Positions 10,428-21,172 of a stretch of DNA of 64,000 bases are shown here, one piece after another. Location: positions 213,832,081-213,896,080 of the forward strand of contig NC_050100.1 in the NCBI RefSeq assembly GCF_902167145.1. The letters run 5' to 3'. This DNA comes from Zea mays. Its lineage: Eukaryota > Streptophyta > Magnoliopsida > Poales > Poaceae. A model generated the notes under the pieces. The model saw nothing but the letters and a program-made list of their open reading frames with translations. It did no database searches and was not told where the DNA came from. Each line of letters opens with the position of its first letter. The first letter of the stretch is position 1. The position numbers were made by a program, and so were the translations under genes.

Positions 10428-10998
10428 TAGAGGAATAAGCACAACCGGCACCGCCAACCCAAGTTCGAGCGACAATTCAAAGGAATCATCCCGTCGACCA
10501 AATATTGGGTGACATAAGCAAGTGAGTAACTACTCGTTATAGATTAGTTAATTTTTGTGAGCATTACTCCTTTGTCTCTTCTATTGAGCCTTTCAGGGTA
10601 GAAGAGGCCTTGCTAGATCCGGACTGGGTGTTGGCCATGCAAGAAGAGCTCAACAACTTCAAGAGGAATGAAGTTTGGACACGGGTGCCTCGTCCCAAGC
10701 AAAATGTTGTGGGAACCAAGTGGGTGTTCCGCAACAAACAAGACGAGCACGGGGTGGTGACAAGGAACAAGGCACGACTTGTGGCAAAAGGTTATGCCCA
10801 AGTCGCAGGTTTGGACTTTGAGGAGACTTTTGCTCCTGTGGCTAGGCTAGAGTCAATTCGCATATTGTTAGCCTATGCTACTCACCATTCTTTCAGGTTG
10901 TTCCAAATGGATGTGAAGAGCGCTTTCCTCAACGGGCCAATCAATGAGGAGGTGTACGTGGAGCAACCCCCTGGCTTTGAGGATGAACGGTACCCCGA
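10428..10998 (+). pseudogene. Copia A reverse transcriptase, N-terminal part
   Basis: From about 10610 the RT frame is open ([40 protein letters not shown], then [13 protein letters not shown] with the first catalytic aspartate). It stops at 10998, where the Huck-like element is inserted between codons for FEDERYPD. The domain resumes at 34178. The stretch 10428-10609 is the linker, with stop codons. Confidence 0.88.
10994..10998. repeat. Left target-site duplication of the Huck-like element (CCCGA)
   Basis: CCCGA at 10994-10998 is repeated at 34173-34177. The two copies bracket the LTRs exactly, and the RT reading frame of copia A resumes after the second copy. Confidence 0.93.
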
Positions 10999-12561
10999 TG
11001 TCGGCGTTTCGAGACCGGGGGGTCCCTAAGCCGACGAGTGAATGTCGCCGCGTGCCCCATCCCAGATGGGTCGACGCGAGGCCGAGCGCGAAGGGGGGAA
11101 GTGAGGTGGCCGGAGACCGGCGTGAGAGAGGTGGGAATCCCGCGGCCTTCGTGTTCGTCCCGCGCCTAGGTCGGGTGCGCTTGCAGTAGGGGGTTACAAG
11201 CGTCCACGCGGGAGAGGGAGCGAGCGGCTTCAAGCGAGCGCCTGTCTCGTCCTCGTCCCCGCGCGGCCAACCCTCTCTAAGAGGGCCCTGGTCCTTCCTT
11301 TTATAGGCGTAAGGAGAGGATCCAGGTGTACAATGGGGGGTGTAGCAGAGTGCTACGTGTCTAGCGGAGGAGAGCTAGCGCCCTAAGTACATGCCGTTGT
11401 GGCAGCCGGAGAGATTTTGGCACCCAACTGGTGTGATGTCGTGGCCGTCGGAGGAGTGCCGGAGCCTGGCGGAGGGACAGCTGTCGGAGCTGTTGAGTCC
11501 TTGCTGACGTCCTCTTGCTTCCGTAAGGGGGCTGAGAGCCGCCGTCGTCACAGAGTATGCGGGGTACCATCATTGCCTATCTCGCGGAGCGAGCCAGATG
11601 GGACGCCGGTCTTGTTCCCGTGCCCCGAGTCAGCTCGAGGTAGGGTGATGATGGCGCCTCCTGTTGACGTGGCTGGTCTGCGCCCTAGGTTGGGTGATGT
11701 GTAAGCTCCTCCGAAGCTGAGGTCGAGTCTGTCTTCTGTGGCCGAGGTCGAGTCCGAGCCCTGGGTCGGGCAGAGCGGAGTTCGCCGTCTTCCGGGGCTT
11801 AGCCCGAGTCCGAGCCCTGGGTCGGGCGGAGCGGAGTTCGCCGTCTTCCGGGGCTTAGCCCGAGTCCGAGCCCTGGGTCGGGCGGAGCGGAGTTCGCCGT
11901 CTTCCGGGGCTTAGCCCGAGTCCGAGCCCTGGGTCGGGCGGAGCGGAGTTCGCCGTCTTCCGGGGCTTAGCCCGAGTCCGAGCCCTGGGTCGGGCGGAGC
12001 GGAGTTCGCCGTCTTCCGGGGCTTAGCCCGAGTCTGAGCCCTGGGTCGGGCGGAGCGGAGCTTCCTATGGTGCCTGCGGCCGGGCCTGACTGCCCATCAG
12101 CCTCACTCTGTCAAGTGGCACCGCAGTCGGAGCGGCGCAGGCGGCGCTGTCTTTCTGTCAGACCGGTTAGTGGAGCGGCGAAGTGACGGCGGTCACTTCG
12201 GCTCTGTCGGTTGAGGGGCGCGCGTCAGGATAAAGGTGTCAGGCCACCTTTGCATTAAATGCTCCTGCGATTTGGTCGGTCGGTGCGGCGATTTGGTCAG
12301 GGTTGCTTCTTGGCGAAGACAGGGCCTCGGGCGAGCCGGAAATATGTTCGCCGCTGGAGGGGGGCCTCGGGTGAGACGGAGATCCTCCGGGGTCGGCTGC
12401 CCTTGTCCGAGGCTAGGCTCGGGTGAGGCGTGATCGAGTCCCTCGAATGGACTGATCCCTGACCTAATCGCACCCATCAGGCCTTTGCAGCTTTATGCTG
12501 ATGGGGGTTACCAGCTGAGAATTAGGAGCCTTGAGGGTACCCCTAATTATGGTCCCCGACA
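10999..12561 (-). repeat. 3' LTR of the Huck-like element
   Basis: A 1563-bp LTR. The plus strand runs TGTCGGCGTTTCGAGA to GGTCCCCGACA. It is very GC-rich and contains 5.6 copies of a 56-bp tandem repeat (11749-12059). A minus-strand TATA box (TATAAAAGG) lies at about 11297-11306. Confidence 0.92.
11749..12059. repeat. 56-bp tandem repeat in the Huck 3' LTR
   Basis: About 5.6 head-to-tail units starting CGAGTCCGAGCCCTGGGTCG at 11749, 11805, 11861, 11917, 11973 and 12029. The copies are nearly identical. The same number is present in the 5' LTR (33360-33670). Confidence 0.95.
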
Positions 12562-12578
12562 GTAGCCCCTGAGCCTCG
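12562..12578 (-). other. Polypurine tract region of the Huck-like element
   Basis: Directly inside the 3' LTR the minus strand reads GAGGCTCAGGGGCTAC, the usual place for the plus-strand primer in reverse transcription. Confidence 0.6.
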
Positions 12579-13295
12579 AAGTGAGTGTTAGCACTCGCTT
12601 GGAGGCTTTCGTCGCACTTTTTTGCAAGGGGGACCAACCTTCCTCGGTCGCGTTTTGTTCCGGCGGGTGCGCGCGAGCGCACCCGCCGGGTGTAGCCCCC
12701 GAGGCCTCGGAGGAGTGGTTTGACTCCTCCGAGGTCTTAATGCCTCGCGTAATGCTTCGGCTGGTCTGGTCGTTCCCTCATGCGAGCTGGCCGTAGCCCG
12801 GGTGTACGGTCGAGTCCCAAGTTCTCGAGCTGGTATGTTGATGCTGTCAACGGTGTGGCCGGAGCCGGGTTTGCGAGAGCAGCCCCCGAGCCTCTGCACA
12901 GGGCGAGAGGGCGATCGGGGACAGACTCGACTTTATTACATACGCCCCTGCGTCGCCTTTCCGCAAGGAGGAGGGGGGAAAGCGCCATGTTGCCCTCGGT
13001 GGGCGCCGAACATGGTGTCTCCGGTGAGTTGCAGGCGGGTAATCCGAGTGGACGTTCGTGCCCCATTCGTTAGGGGTCGGCTAGAGGCCTAGAGGCACGC
13101 CTAAAAGTACCCGTGGGTGATCTGCCGGACCCGGTCCCCTGGCGACGGGGTCCGAGGGCTCGATGCCTCCCTCCGATGGGATTCTGTTACAAGATCGTTC
13201 CCGCTGGTCTCGGAAATGTCCTAGGGTACCTCGGGAGCGCAGCCCGAGCCTTGGTTATGTATCGAACGTACCCATGGTCATCCCTCGCTCTGTGT

Positions 13296-13510
13296 CTGAG
13301 GCGGCTGTGAACCCTTCGGGGGCCAGCCTTCGAACCCCTGATCAGTAGTGGGCGCGAAGCCCGAGCAGCCTGAGGCGGTCGTTGAACCCTTCCGAGGGGC
13401 CGGCCTTTGAACCTCTGACCAGTAGTGGGTGTGGAGCCCACGCGCTCTGAGGCGGCTGTTGAACCCTTCCGAGGGGCCAGCCTTCGAACCTCTGATCAGT
13501 AGGGAGGCTC
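13296..13510. repeat. Three tandem 74-77-bp repeats in the Huck 3' region
   Basis: Units begin CTGAGGCGG at 13296, 13370 and 13447. Each contains GAACCCTTC..GGGGCC..CTTCGAACC or TTTGAACC and ends near CAGTAG. Confidence 0.8.
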
Positions 13511-14368
13511 GGAGCCTGGTTCCTTCACGGGGAAGGATCCTTTTCGGGGTATCCCCCTTTCCCGGTCCCTGTTGCAAGAGAGAGAAAGAGGAAAAAAGGA
13601 AAAGGATACGAAATCGAATGACGCGGCGTACCTTTTCTGACGCGGTCATTATGGCGAAGGCGAAGCGTCGCCCGCTTCTCCTGCCAGGGGCGCCGCCTGT
13701 CCCGCCGCGGAGTTAATGCGACGGGGCGAGTGGTTCGCGAGGCGGCCGTTGCGCGTGCGCGAGCCGTCCGAGGAACGGAACACGGGCGCGTTGTCTTCAC
13801 GCCGTGAGAGAGGGTTCTCTCGTCTCCCCTGGATGGGACGTAGGCTTGGCTGATGACGTGACCGCTGCTCCTGCGCGCCTGCCACCGCCATTACTGCCGG
13901 CCCGTTTTTGGCCGTATTGACCGTCGTGCCAGGCTGGCGCTGCTGGGTCGTGCGCTGGGTCGCCTTGAGTCGCGGTATTGGTTCCGCAGTCGAGGAGGCG
14001 CGGTGGTGGCGCAAGTGGCGGTGCAGCTGCATGCACGAAGCATTCGGCGCGCCGGTTGCATGACGCGTGGGCCTGGGCCTGGGCCTCCGTGCCGGGCGTG
14101 TTGGGAGTCGGAGAAGTGCGCCCACTTGGCGCGGTTGCATGTCGCCTGCATGGCTGCCCGCCCTTTCGCCTGCTGGTCTGGGCAAAAGTGGAGGGCCGCT
14201 TGTAACCGCTGGGCGGTTGTACGCACCGCGCACGGCGGTTTGGCTTCTTCTGCTCTAAGCCGGCTTGCATGACGTGTGGGACCCAGCCCCCGCGCCGTGG
14301 GGGAGATCCTTGGGGTGTGTTGGAGAAGACTCAGCCCGCGACGACTGGGGACGCAAGTAGGGAGAGCC

Positions 14369-15330
14369 GCCTTTAAAAGGAGGGTGACCCCCTTGGAAGG
14401 CGACCATGTCTTCGCGCTCCCTTATGCATCGTGTCTTTCCACCTTCCAAGCCCCCGGATGGGGGATACCCGCCGTCTTTCCGCCTCGTCGTTGGAGGAAC
14501 GCAACTCCATGGGAGTTGGTACCTTTCAGCCATCGTTCGGCTTCAAGGATTTTCATCATGCAGCCCGGTTGCACCCCTCCGCCGGCGGTCACCCAAGATG
14601 GTGACCTCCAGTTTGATGGCGGGGGAAAGCGAACCGGGCTGCGGCCTCTGCGCCTCCCTCAGCCTCAAGGATTTTCATCACCAGGGCTGGGGAGGTGAGT
14701 GTGCCAAGTTGGGGTCGGCTCCTGCGTGGGCGGTGGCCCGCTCCTTCCCTCAGTGATCGGGGGGAAGGGCAGTTGTCGTCCATGGCGCCGGCAGCTGCCG
14801 CGTGCCTGGCTCTCGAACCCGAGTGGCTTTGGAGCCGCTCTTGGTGCCGGCTTCCGCCACGGCAGCTGGAAGAGGTTCTTCCGCCGACGAGATGGCCAGG
14901 GCCGCCCACGGACCGACCTCCAACTCTACGGCCTTCTGCCCGTCCTTGCCTCACGAGTTTGGGCACGGGCGGGGGCCTCCTGGCAGCGGCATCCGCCCTA
15001 AGGTCATCGCTGCCGCTGTTCGCCCCCCCGGAGCAGAAGTCGTCGTCGTCGTCGCTGCCGGAGCAGGCGACGGCGCGCCGTTCGTCGGTCTTCCGATGCT
15101 CCGCAGGCCCCCTCCCGTCGAGTGGGGTTGTTCGTGCCTGCGGAGGTGGAACCGGAGTTCTGTTTTGTAATGGCACCTTGAATGCCAGTGTTTTTGTTCA
15201 TTGTGGCTGTCGAGGCCTGAACATGTGTGTATTCTTGGCACGGAGCCGTGTTTTTTCCTCATTTTCGAGCACTAAGACTCGCATGTTGGTTGTCTGGACC
15301 GCTTCACCAAGCGTGAGTCGCCCCGTGTAA
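14369..15330 (+). other. Candidate antisense transcription unit in the Huck 3' region
   Basis: On the strand opposite to pol, a TATA-like box (TTTAAAAGG, about 14371) is followed by an ATG at 14406 (MSSRSLMHR.., open to 14756), by a donor-like GAG/GTGAGT at 14695, and by a 211-residue open frame (14695-15330) rich in S, P, R and A. Tat-lineage elements are known in some cases to carry an antisense ORF between pol and the 3' LTR, which makes the position suggestive. I recognise no protein domain, and GC-rich DNA gives long frames by chance, so this stays a candidate. Confidence 0.3.
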
Positions 15331-16262
15331 AGGTGACGAGTGAGGTATCCGTATCCCGGAGGCGTAGGAGTCCCTCGGCTCGGTCAGCCTTGTTGCCCGA
15401 GGCTTCTCTTGCTCAGTTGAAGGAACCCCTCGGCCGCTCTTCGATGAACCGAGGCCAGGGGTAGCGGTGTCAGTGCGAACAGAGGCGGAGTTGGCTCGAA
15501 AAGAAGACCTGGCCGGCCGGAGCCTGGCCGGGTCGTCCGTTAGCGGGACCGACGCCGGAATTGACCAGCCGAGGCCTCGGGTCGGGCTGACGTCCTCGGA
15601 GGACGGCTGGCCGAGGCCCGGGGTGACCGGCCGAGCCGTCTGCTTGGGCCGGATTCCCGGAGAAGACCCCGGCGGCGATGGCCCGGGGGTGGCGATGATG
15701 TCGTCCTTCAGAGTGGAGATCTTCGGACCGCGTCGCCGTCCGAGGCTAGGTCGGACCTCGCCGAAGGTGTTGTCGACGCCGAGGGTGCTGCTGCTCCCTT
15801 TAGCCGTCAAGATCCGAGCCTGCAGGATCGGATTATCTTGTAGCGTGTGTTTTCTGCGACCGCCGAGGCCTAAACACACCCTCGCCGTGTTGTAAAGCCG
15901 CGTCTCTTTTCCTCTTGTTTCGAGTATCTGGACTTTTTTGTCGGTAACAGAATTGTTTTGTGCGAGCGAGAGTTGCTTCTCACGGAAGGTGATGAGTGAG
16001 GTATCCGTATCCCGGAGGCGTAGGAGTCCCTCGGCTCGGTCGGCCTTGCCGCTTACGCGCACTCTTACCCGTTCATGGGGTTCTGTCACCGACGCAGTTG
16101 AGAAGGCTCGAAGATTCGCTCCGGCAGAAGAGCTTCTGAACGTGAAGACTTGTTCGGTCCGCGGAATCACTTATCCGAACGCGAGTTACTTATCGCAGAA
16201 GGTGATGAGTGAGGTATCCGTATCCCGGAGGCGTAGGAGTCCCTCGGCTCGGTCAGCCTTGG
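15331..16262. repeat. Three dispersed copies of a ~60-bp block
   Basis: A block beginning AGGTGAtGAGTGAGGTATCC and ending near CGGCTCGGTCAGCC starts at about 15331, 15986 and 16199. The spacing is uneven, so this is not a simple tandem array. Confidence 0.85.
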
Positions 16263-16490
16263 CTGCTTACGTGTACTCCGTCGTTTTCAGGATCCACTTT
16301 CGAAGTAGTCAAAAAGCACGAAAGACATTCTGGCAGAAAGGATCTTTTTTCGAGGAAAAAATTCGACGCAGAGGGGGTTCCCCCCTTCTAGCCCCCGAGG
16401 GAGGGTCGGGCTTTGCCGAGGCGAGGCCGACCCTTCCTTGATGACTAAACTTTGCGTGGGAGCGAGGTATATGAACAACTTGAAAACATC

Positions 16491-17852
16491 TTAAGGGTAG
16501 AAGCAACGTAGTTGTTGGATGTTCCAAGCGTTGTTGTAGACCTCGCCTTGTCTGTTGGCCAGCTTGTACGTTCCGGGCTTCAGAACTTTGGCGATGACGA
16601 ACGGCCCCTCCCAGGGGGGCGTGAGCTTGTGCCGCCCTCGGGCGTCTTGTCGCAGCCGAAGCACCAGGTCGCCCACCTGGAGGTCTCGGGACCGGACCCC
16701 TCGGGCGTGGTAGCGTCGCAGGGACTGCTGGTACCGCGCCGAGTGTAGTAAGGCTTTGTCCCGAGCCTCCTCCAGCTGGTCCAACGAGTCCTCTCGACTA
16801 GCTTGGTTGCTTTGGTCGGTGTAGGCCTTCGTCCTCGGGGAACCGTATTCTAAGTCTGTGGGCAAGATGGCCTCGGCCCCATAGACCAGAAAGAACGGCG
16901 TGAAGCCCGTGGCTCGGCTCGGCGTTGTCCTCAGGCTCCAGACCACCGAGGGGAGTTCCTTCATCCATCGCTTGTCGAACTTGTTGAGGTCGTTGTAGAT
17001 CCGAGGCTTGAGTCCTTGCAGAATCATGCCGTTGACACGCTCTACTTGCCCATTTGACATGGGGTGAGCCACGGCGGCCCAGTCCACTCGGATGTGGTGA
17101 TCCTCGCAGAAGTCCAGGAACTTCCTGCCGGTGAACTGGGTGCCGTTGTCGGTGATGATGAAGTTCGGGACCCCGAAGCAATGGATGATGTTGTTGAAGA
17201 ACACCACCGCCTGCTCGGACCTGATGCTGTTTAGGGGTCGGACCTCGATCCACTTGGAGAATTTGTCAATGGCGACCAACAGGTGCGTGTAGCCCCCGGG
17301 TGCCTTCTGCAAGGGGCCGACGAGGTCCAGACCCCACACAGCAAAAGGCCAGGTGATGGGTATCGTCTGCAGAGCCTGAGCGGGCAGGTGGGTCTGCCTT
17401 GCGTAGAACTGACACCCTTCGCAGGTGCAGACGATTTTAGTGGCGTCGGCCACCGCCGTCGGCCAGTAGAAACCCTGTCGGAAAGCATTCCCGACAAGGG
17501 CTCGAGGCGCTACGTGATGGCCGCAAGCCCCCGAGTGTATCTCTCGCAGGAGTTCCTGACCTTCGGCGATGGAGATGCATCGCTGGAGGATGCCTGAGGG
17601 GCTGCGGTGGTAGAGCTCCTTCTCATCTCCCAGCAAGACGAACGACTTGGCGCGCCGCGCCACCCACCGAGCTTCGGCTCGGTCGGAGGGTAGCTCTCCT
17701 CGGCGGAGATATTGCAGGTACGGGGTCTGCCAGTTTTGATCAGGCGTGACCCCACTTCGCTCCCCCCCGACGTGCAGCGTCTCGCCCTCGGGGGGCGAGG
17801 GTACCCCGGGCCGAACCGAGGGTGCCTCGAGCCGAGCCGAGGGAGCCTCGGA
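16491..17852 (-). pseudogene. Huck-like integrase
   Basis: Read on the minus strand. The N-terminal HHCC zinc finger (HSGACGHH.., CEGCQFYARQTH), the core aspartates (GLDLVGP and IITDNGTQF) and the glutamate (NGQVERVNGM) are all present. The C-terminal domain follows (LQVGDLVLRLRQDA, KLTPPWEGPFVIAKV) and the protein ends at 16491. The core from about 17663 to 16491 (390 residues) is open. It is fused upstream to RNase H, but that connection is broken by a TAG at about 17853. Catalytic residues look intact, so decay here is by polyprotein interruption. Confidence 0.9.
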
Positions 17853-18641
17853 CTATGCCGAGGGTACTTCGGGCTGGTCCGAGGGTGCCTCGGGCCGAGC
17901 CGACGGCGCCTCGGACTGTGCCGAGGGTACCTCGGGCTGGGCCGAGGGTGCCTCAGGCTCGGGCGTGCCGTCGATCTTGACGGAGGGCTGATGCAGATCT
18001 CGGGAGAAGACGTCCGGGGGAACCGTTGTTCGCCTCGAGGCTATTTTAGCCAGCTCGTCCGCAGTCTCGTTGTAGCGCCGAGCGATGTGGTTGAGCTCGA
18101 GCCCGTAGAACTTGTCTTCCAGGCGCCGAACCTCATCGCAGTAGGCCTCCATCTTCGGGTCGCGACAGTGGGAGTTCTTCATGACTTGGTCGATGACGAG
18201 CTGCGAGTCACCGCGAGCGTCGAGGCGTCGGACCCCTAGCTCGATGGTGATCCGTAATCCGTTGACCAGAGCCTCGTACTCAGCCACATTGTTGGATGCC
18301 GGGAAATGGAGACGTAGCACATAGCGTAGGTGCTTCCCGAGGGGCGAGACGAAGAGTAGGCCTGCGCCGGCTCCTGTCTTCATCAGCGACCCGTCGAAGA
18401 ACATGGTCCAGAGCTCCGGTTGGATCGGGGCTGTTGGGAGCTGGGTGTCGACCCATTCGGCCACGAAGTCCGCCAGGACCTGGGACTTGATGGCCTTCCG
18501 AGGGGCGAACGAGATTGTTTCGCCCATGATTTCCACCGCCCACTTTGCGATCCTACCCGAGGCCTCCCAGCACTGGATGATCTCCCCCAGGGGGAAGGAT
18601 GACACCACAGTTACCGGATGAGACTCGAAGTAGTGTCGCAA
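17853..18641 (-). pseudogene. Huck-like RNase H: end of first domain plus archaeal-type second RNase H
   Basis: The minus-strand frame starts in the end of the usual gypsy RNase H (LRHYFESHPVTVVSSFPL). It then contains a complete second RNase H: FDGSLMKTGAGAGL (first aspartate), NNVAEYEALVNGL (glutamate), RGDSQLVIDQV (aspartate), ARRYNETADELAKIA (last acidic residue). Two RNase H domains mark the Tat lineage of gypsy elements. A low-complexity linker follows, built from repeats of PSAQPEV/PSARPEA, and ends at a TAG (17853) that reads as a changed CAG. The frame is shifted relative to RT at about 18640. Confidence 0.87.
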
Positions 18642-19708
18642 CTTCCGCGTGTCAGGATCACCGCGTACAGCAGCTTCTGAACTTGTGGGTAGCGGATCTT
18701 GGTTTCGGACAGTACCTCGCTGACGAAGTAGACAGGCCTCTGAACGGGCAATGCATGCCCCTCTTCTCGCCTCTCGACCACAATCGCGGCGCTAACCACC
18801 TGAGTGGTCGCGGCGACGTAGACCAAAAGGTCTTCTCCGGCAGCTGGGGGCACCAAGATAGGCGCCTTCGTGAGGAGCGCCTTCAGGTTCTCGAGGGCTT
18901 CCTCAGCCTCAGGGGTCCAAGCGAAGCACTCGGCCTTCCTTAAGAGGCGGTACAGAGGTAAACCTCTTTCGTCGAGGCGTGCGATGAAGCGGCTCAGAGC
19001 CGCGAGACATCCCATGACCCTCTGTACGCCTTTCAAGTCCTTGATGGGCCCCATGCTGGTGATGGCTGCTATCTTCTCTGGGTTGGCTTCGATGCCCCGC
19101 TCGGAGACGATGAACCCCAAGAGCATGCCTCGGGGCACCCCGAAGACACACTTCTCGGGATTGAGCTTGACGCCTTTCGCCTTGAGACATCGGAATGTCA
19201 CTTCAAGGTCGGAAAGGAGGTCGGAGGCTTTCCTCGTCTTGACTACGATGTCATCGACGTAGGCCTCGACCGTGCAGCCAATGTGTTCGCCGAACACATG
19301 GTTCATGCACCGCTGGTACGTCGCGCCCGCGTTCCTCAAGCCGAACGGCATGGTGACATAACAGTACATGCTGAAGGGTGTGATGAAAGAAGTCGCGAGC
19401 TGGTCGGACTCTTTCATCCTGATTTGGTGATACTCTGAGTAGGCATCGAGGAAAGACAGGGTTTCACACCCAGCAGTGGAATCCACGATTTGATCGATGC
19501 GAGGCAGAGGGTAGGGAACCTTCGGACATGCTTTGTTGAGACCAGTGTAGTCTACACACATCCGCCATTTCCCCCCTTTCTTTCTCACAAGCACAGGGTT
19601 GGCAAGCCATTCGGGATGGAATACCTCCTTGATGAACCCTGCCGCCATTAGCTTGTGGATCTCCTCGCCTATGGCTCTGCGCTTCTCCTCATCGAATCGG
19701 CGCAGAGG
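18611..19708 (-). pseudogene. Huck-like reverse transcriptase
   Basis: RT copies element RNA to DNA. On the minus strand the frame shows HKLMAAGFIKEVFHPEWLAN, KKGGKWRMCVDYTGLNKACP, LSFLDAYSEYHQI (first catalytic aspartate), MPFGLRNAGATYQR, and EAYVDDIVVKT with the catalytic YVDD box. The beginning of the first RNase H follows (FAWTPEAEEALENLK). The frame begins after a TAG at about 19709 that reads as CAG to TAG and is lost by frameshift near 18640. Confidence 0.92.
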
Positions 19709-20191
19709 CTACTTGACGGGTCGGGCTCCGGCTCGGATGTCCAACGAGTGCTCGGCGACATCCCTCGGTATGTCGGGCATGTCCGAGGGACTCCACGCGA
19801 AGACGTTGGCGTTCGCACGGAGAAAGTCGACGAGCACTGCTTCCTATTTGGGATCGAGCTCGGAGCCGATCCGGACTTGCTTGGAGGCGTCACTGCTGGG
19901 GTCGAGGGGGACGGCCTTAACCGTCTCCGCTGGCTCAAAGTTGCCGGCATGACGCTTCACGTCTGGCACCTCCTTAGAGAGGCTCTCCAGGTCGGCGATG
20001 AGGGCCTCGGACTCGGCGAGGGCCTCGGCGTACTCCACGCACTCCACGTCGCATTCGAACGCGTGTTTGTACGTGGGGCCAACGGTGATGACCCCGTTGG
20101 GGCTCGACATCTTGAGCTTCAGGTAGGTGTAGTTGGGGACGGCCATGAACTTCGCGTAGCATGGTCTTCCCAATACCGTGTGGTAGGTTCC
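19709..20191 (-). pseudogene. Huck-like protease-RT linker
   Basis: The minus-strand frame between two stop codons (near 20189 and 19841) and on to 19709 is open except for those single stops. It continues the protease domain (HTVLGRPCYAKFMAVPNYTY..LKMSSP) into the pre-RT linker. The stops read as CGA to TGA (about 20189) and CAG to TAG (about 19841 and 19709). Confidence 0.75.
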
Positions 20192-21172
20192 TCAGAACCC
20201 GACCACCTCGAACGTCAGGGTCTCCCTTCGGAAGTTGGAGGGTGTTCCGAAGCAGACGGGAAGGTCGAGCTGTCCGAGGGGCTGGACGCGCTTCCCGGGA
20301 ATGATCCCATGGAAGGGCGCAGCGCCTGCCCGGACGGAGGACAGATCGACGCGCAGGAGCCCGAGGGTCTCGGCGTAGATGATGTTGAGGCTGCTGCCTC
20401 CGTCCATGAGGACCTTGGTGAGCCTGACGTTGCCGATGAAGGGGTCGATGACGAGCGGGTATTTCCCCAGGCTCGGCACATGGTCGGGGTGGTCGGCTTG
20501 GTCGAAGGTGATGGGCTTGTCGGACCAGTCTAGGTAGACTGGCGCCGCCACCTTCACCGAACAGACCTCCCGGCGCTCTTGCTTGCGGTGCCGAGCCGAG
20601 GCATTCGCCGCTTGCCCACCGTAGATCATGAAGCAGTCGCGGACCTCAGGGAACTCTCCTGCCTGGTGATCTTCCTTCTTGTCGCCGTCGTGGGCCCTGC
20701 CACCCTCCGCGGGTGGCCCGGCCCTGTGGAAGTGGCGCCGAAGCATGACGCACTCCTCAAGGGTGTGCTTGACGGGCCCCTGGTGGTAGGGGCACGGCTC
20801 CTTGAGCATCTTGTCGAAGAGGTTGGCACCTCCGGGGGGTTTCTGAGGGTTCTTGTACTCGGCGGCGGCGACAAGGTCTGCGTCGGCGGCGTCGCGTTTC
20901 GCTTGCGACTTCTTCTTGCCCTTCTTCTTGGCGCCGCGCTGAGTTGACGCCTCGGGGGCATCTTCCGAAGGATGGCCCTGGGGCTGCTTGTCCTTCCGGA
21001 AGATAGCCTCGACCGCCTCCTGGCCGGAGGCGAACTTGGTGGCGATGTCCATCAGCTCGCTCGCCCTGGTGGGGGTCTTGCGACCCAGCTTGCTCACCAG
21101 GTCGCGGCAAGTGGTGCCGGCGAGGAACGCGCCGATGACATCCGAGTCGGTGATGTTGGGCAGCTCGGTGCG
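20192..21172 (-). pseudogene. Huck-like gag C-terminus and aspartic protease
   Basis: On the minus strand the frame from about 21097 covers the gag C-terminal part with a lysine-rich stretch (KKKGKKKSQAK). A degenerate zinc knuckle follows (CPYHQGPVKHTLEEC), a C-H-H-C arrangement common in this gypsy group. The protease domain comes next, with active site VLMDGGSSLNIIYAETL: DGG where most retroviral-type proteases have DSG or DTG. A TAG at about 21170 separates it from the preceding gag frame. Confidence 0.82.

Larger units (their letters stand above)
12579..16490 (-). other. Long non-coding 3' region of the Huck-like element
   Basis: About 3.9 kb between the integrase stop and the 3' LTR, GC-rich and without a recognisable protein domain on the sense strand. 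It holds a three-unit tandem repeat (13296-13510), three dispersed copies of a 60-bp block (15331, 15986, 16199), and a possible antisense transcription unit (14369-15330). Sense-strand frames such as 15304-16170 and 14589-15176 have no recognisable domain and are probably chance products of GC-rich DNA. Confidence 0.7.

Noticed and set aside
13649..14270. Overlapping long frames in three phases in the Huck 3' region
   Set aside because: GC-rich DNA has few stops. The frames overlap each other and have no recognisable domain.
19655..20533. 292-residue plus-strand frame opposite the Huck protease/RT linker
   Set aside because: It is the reverse complement of coding sequence, and its composition (runs of G, V, L, D) is that of a shadow frame.
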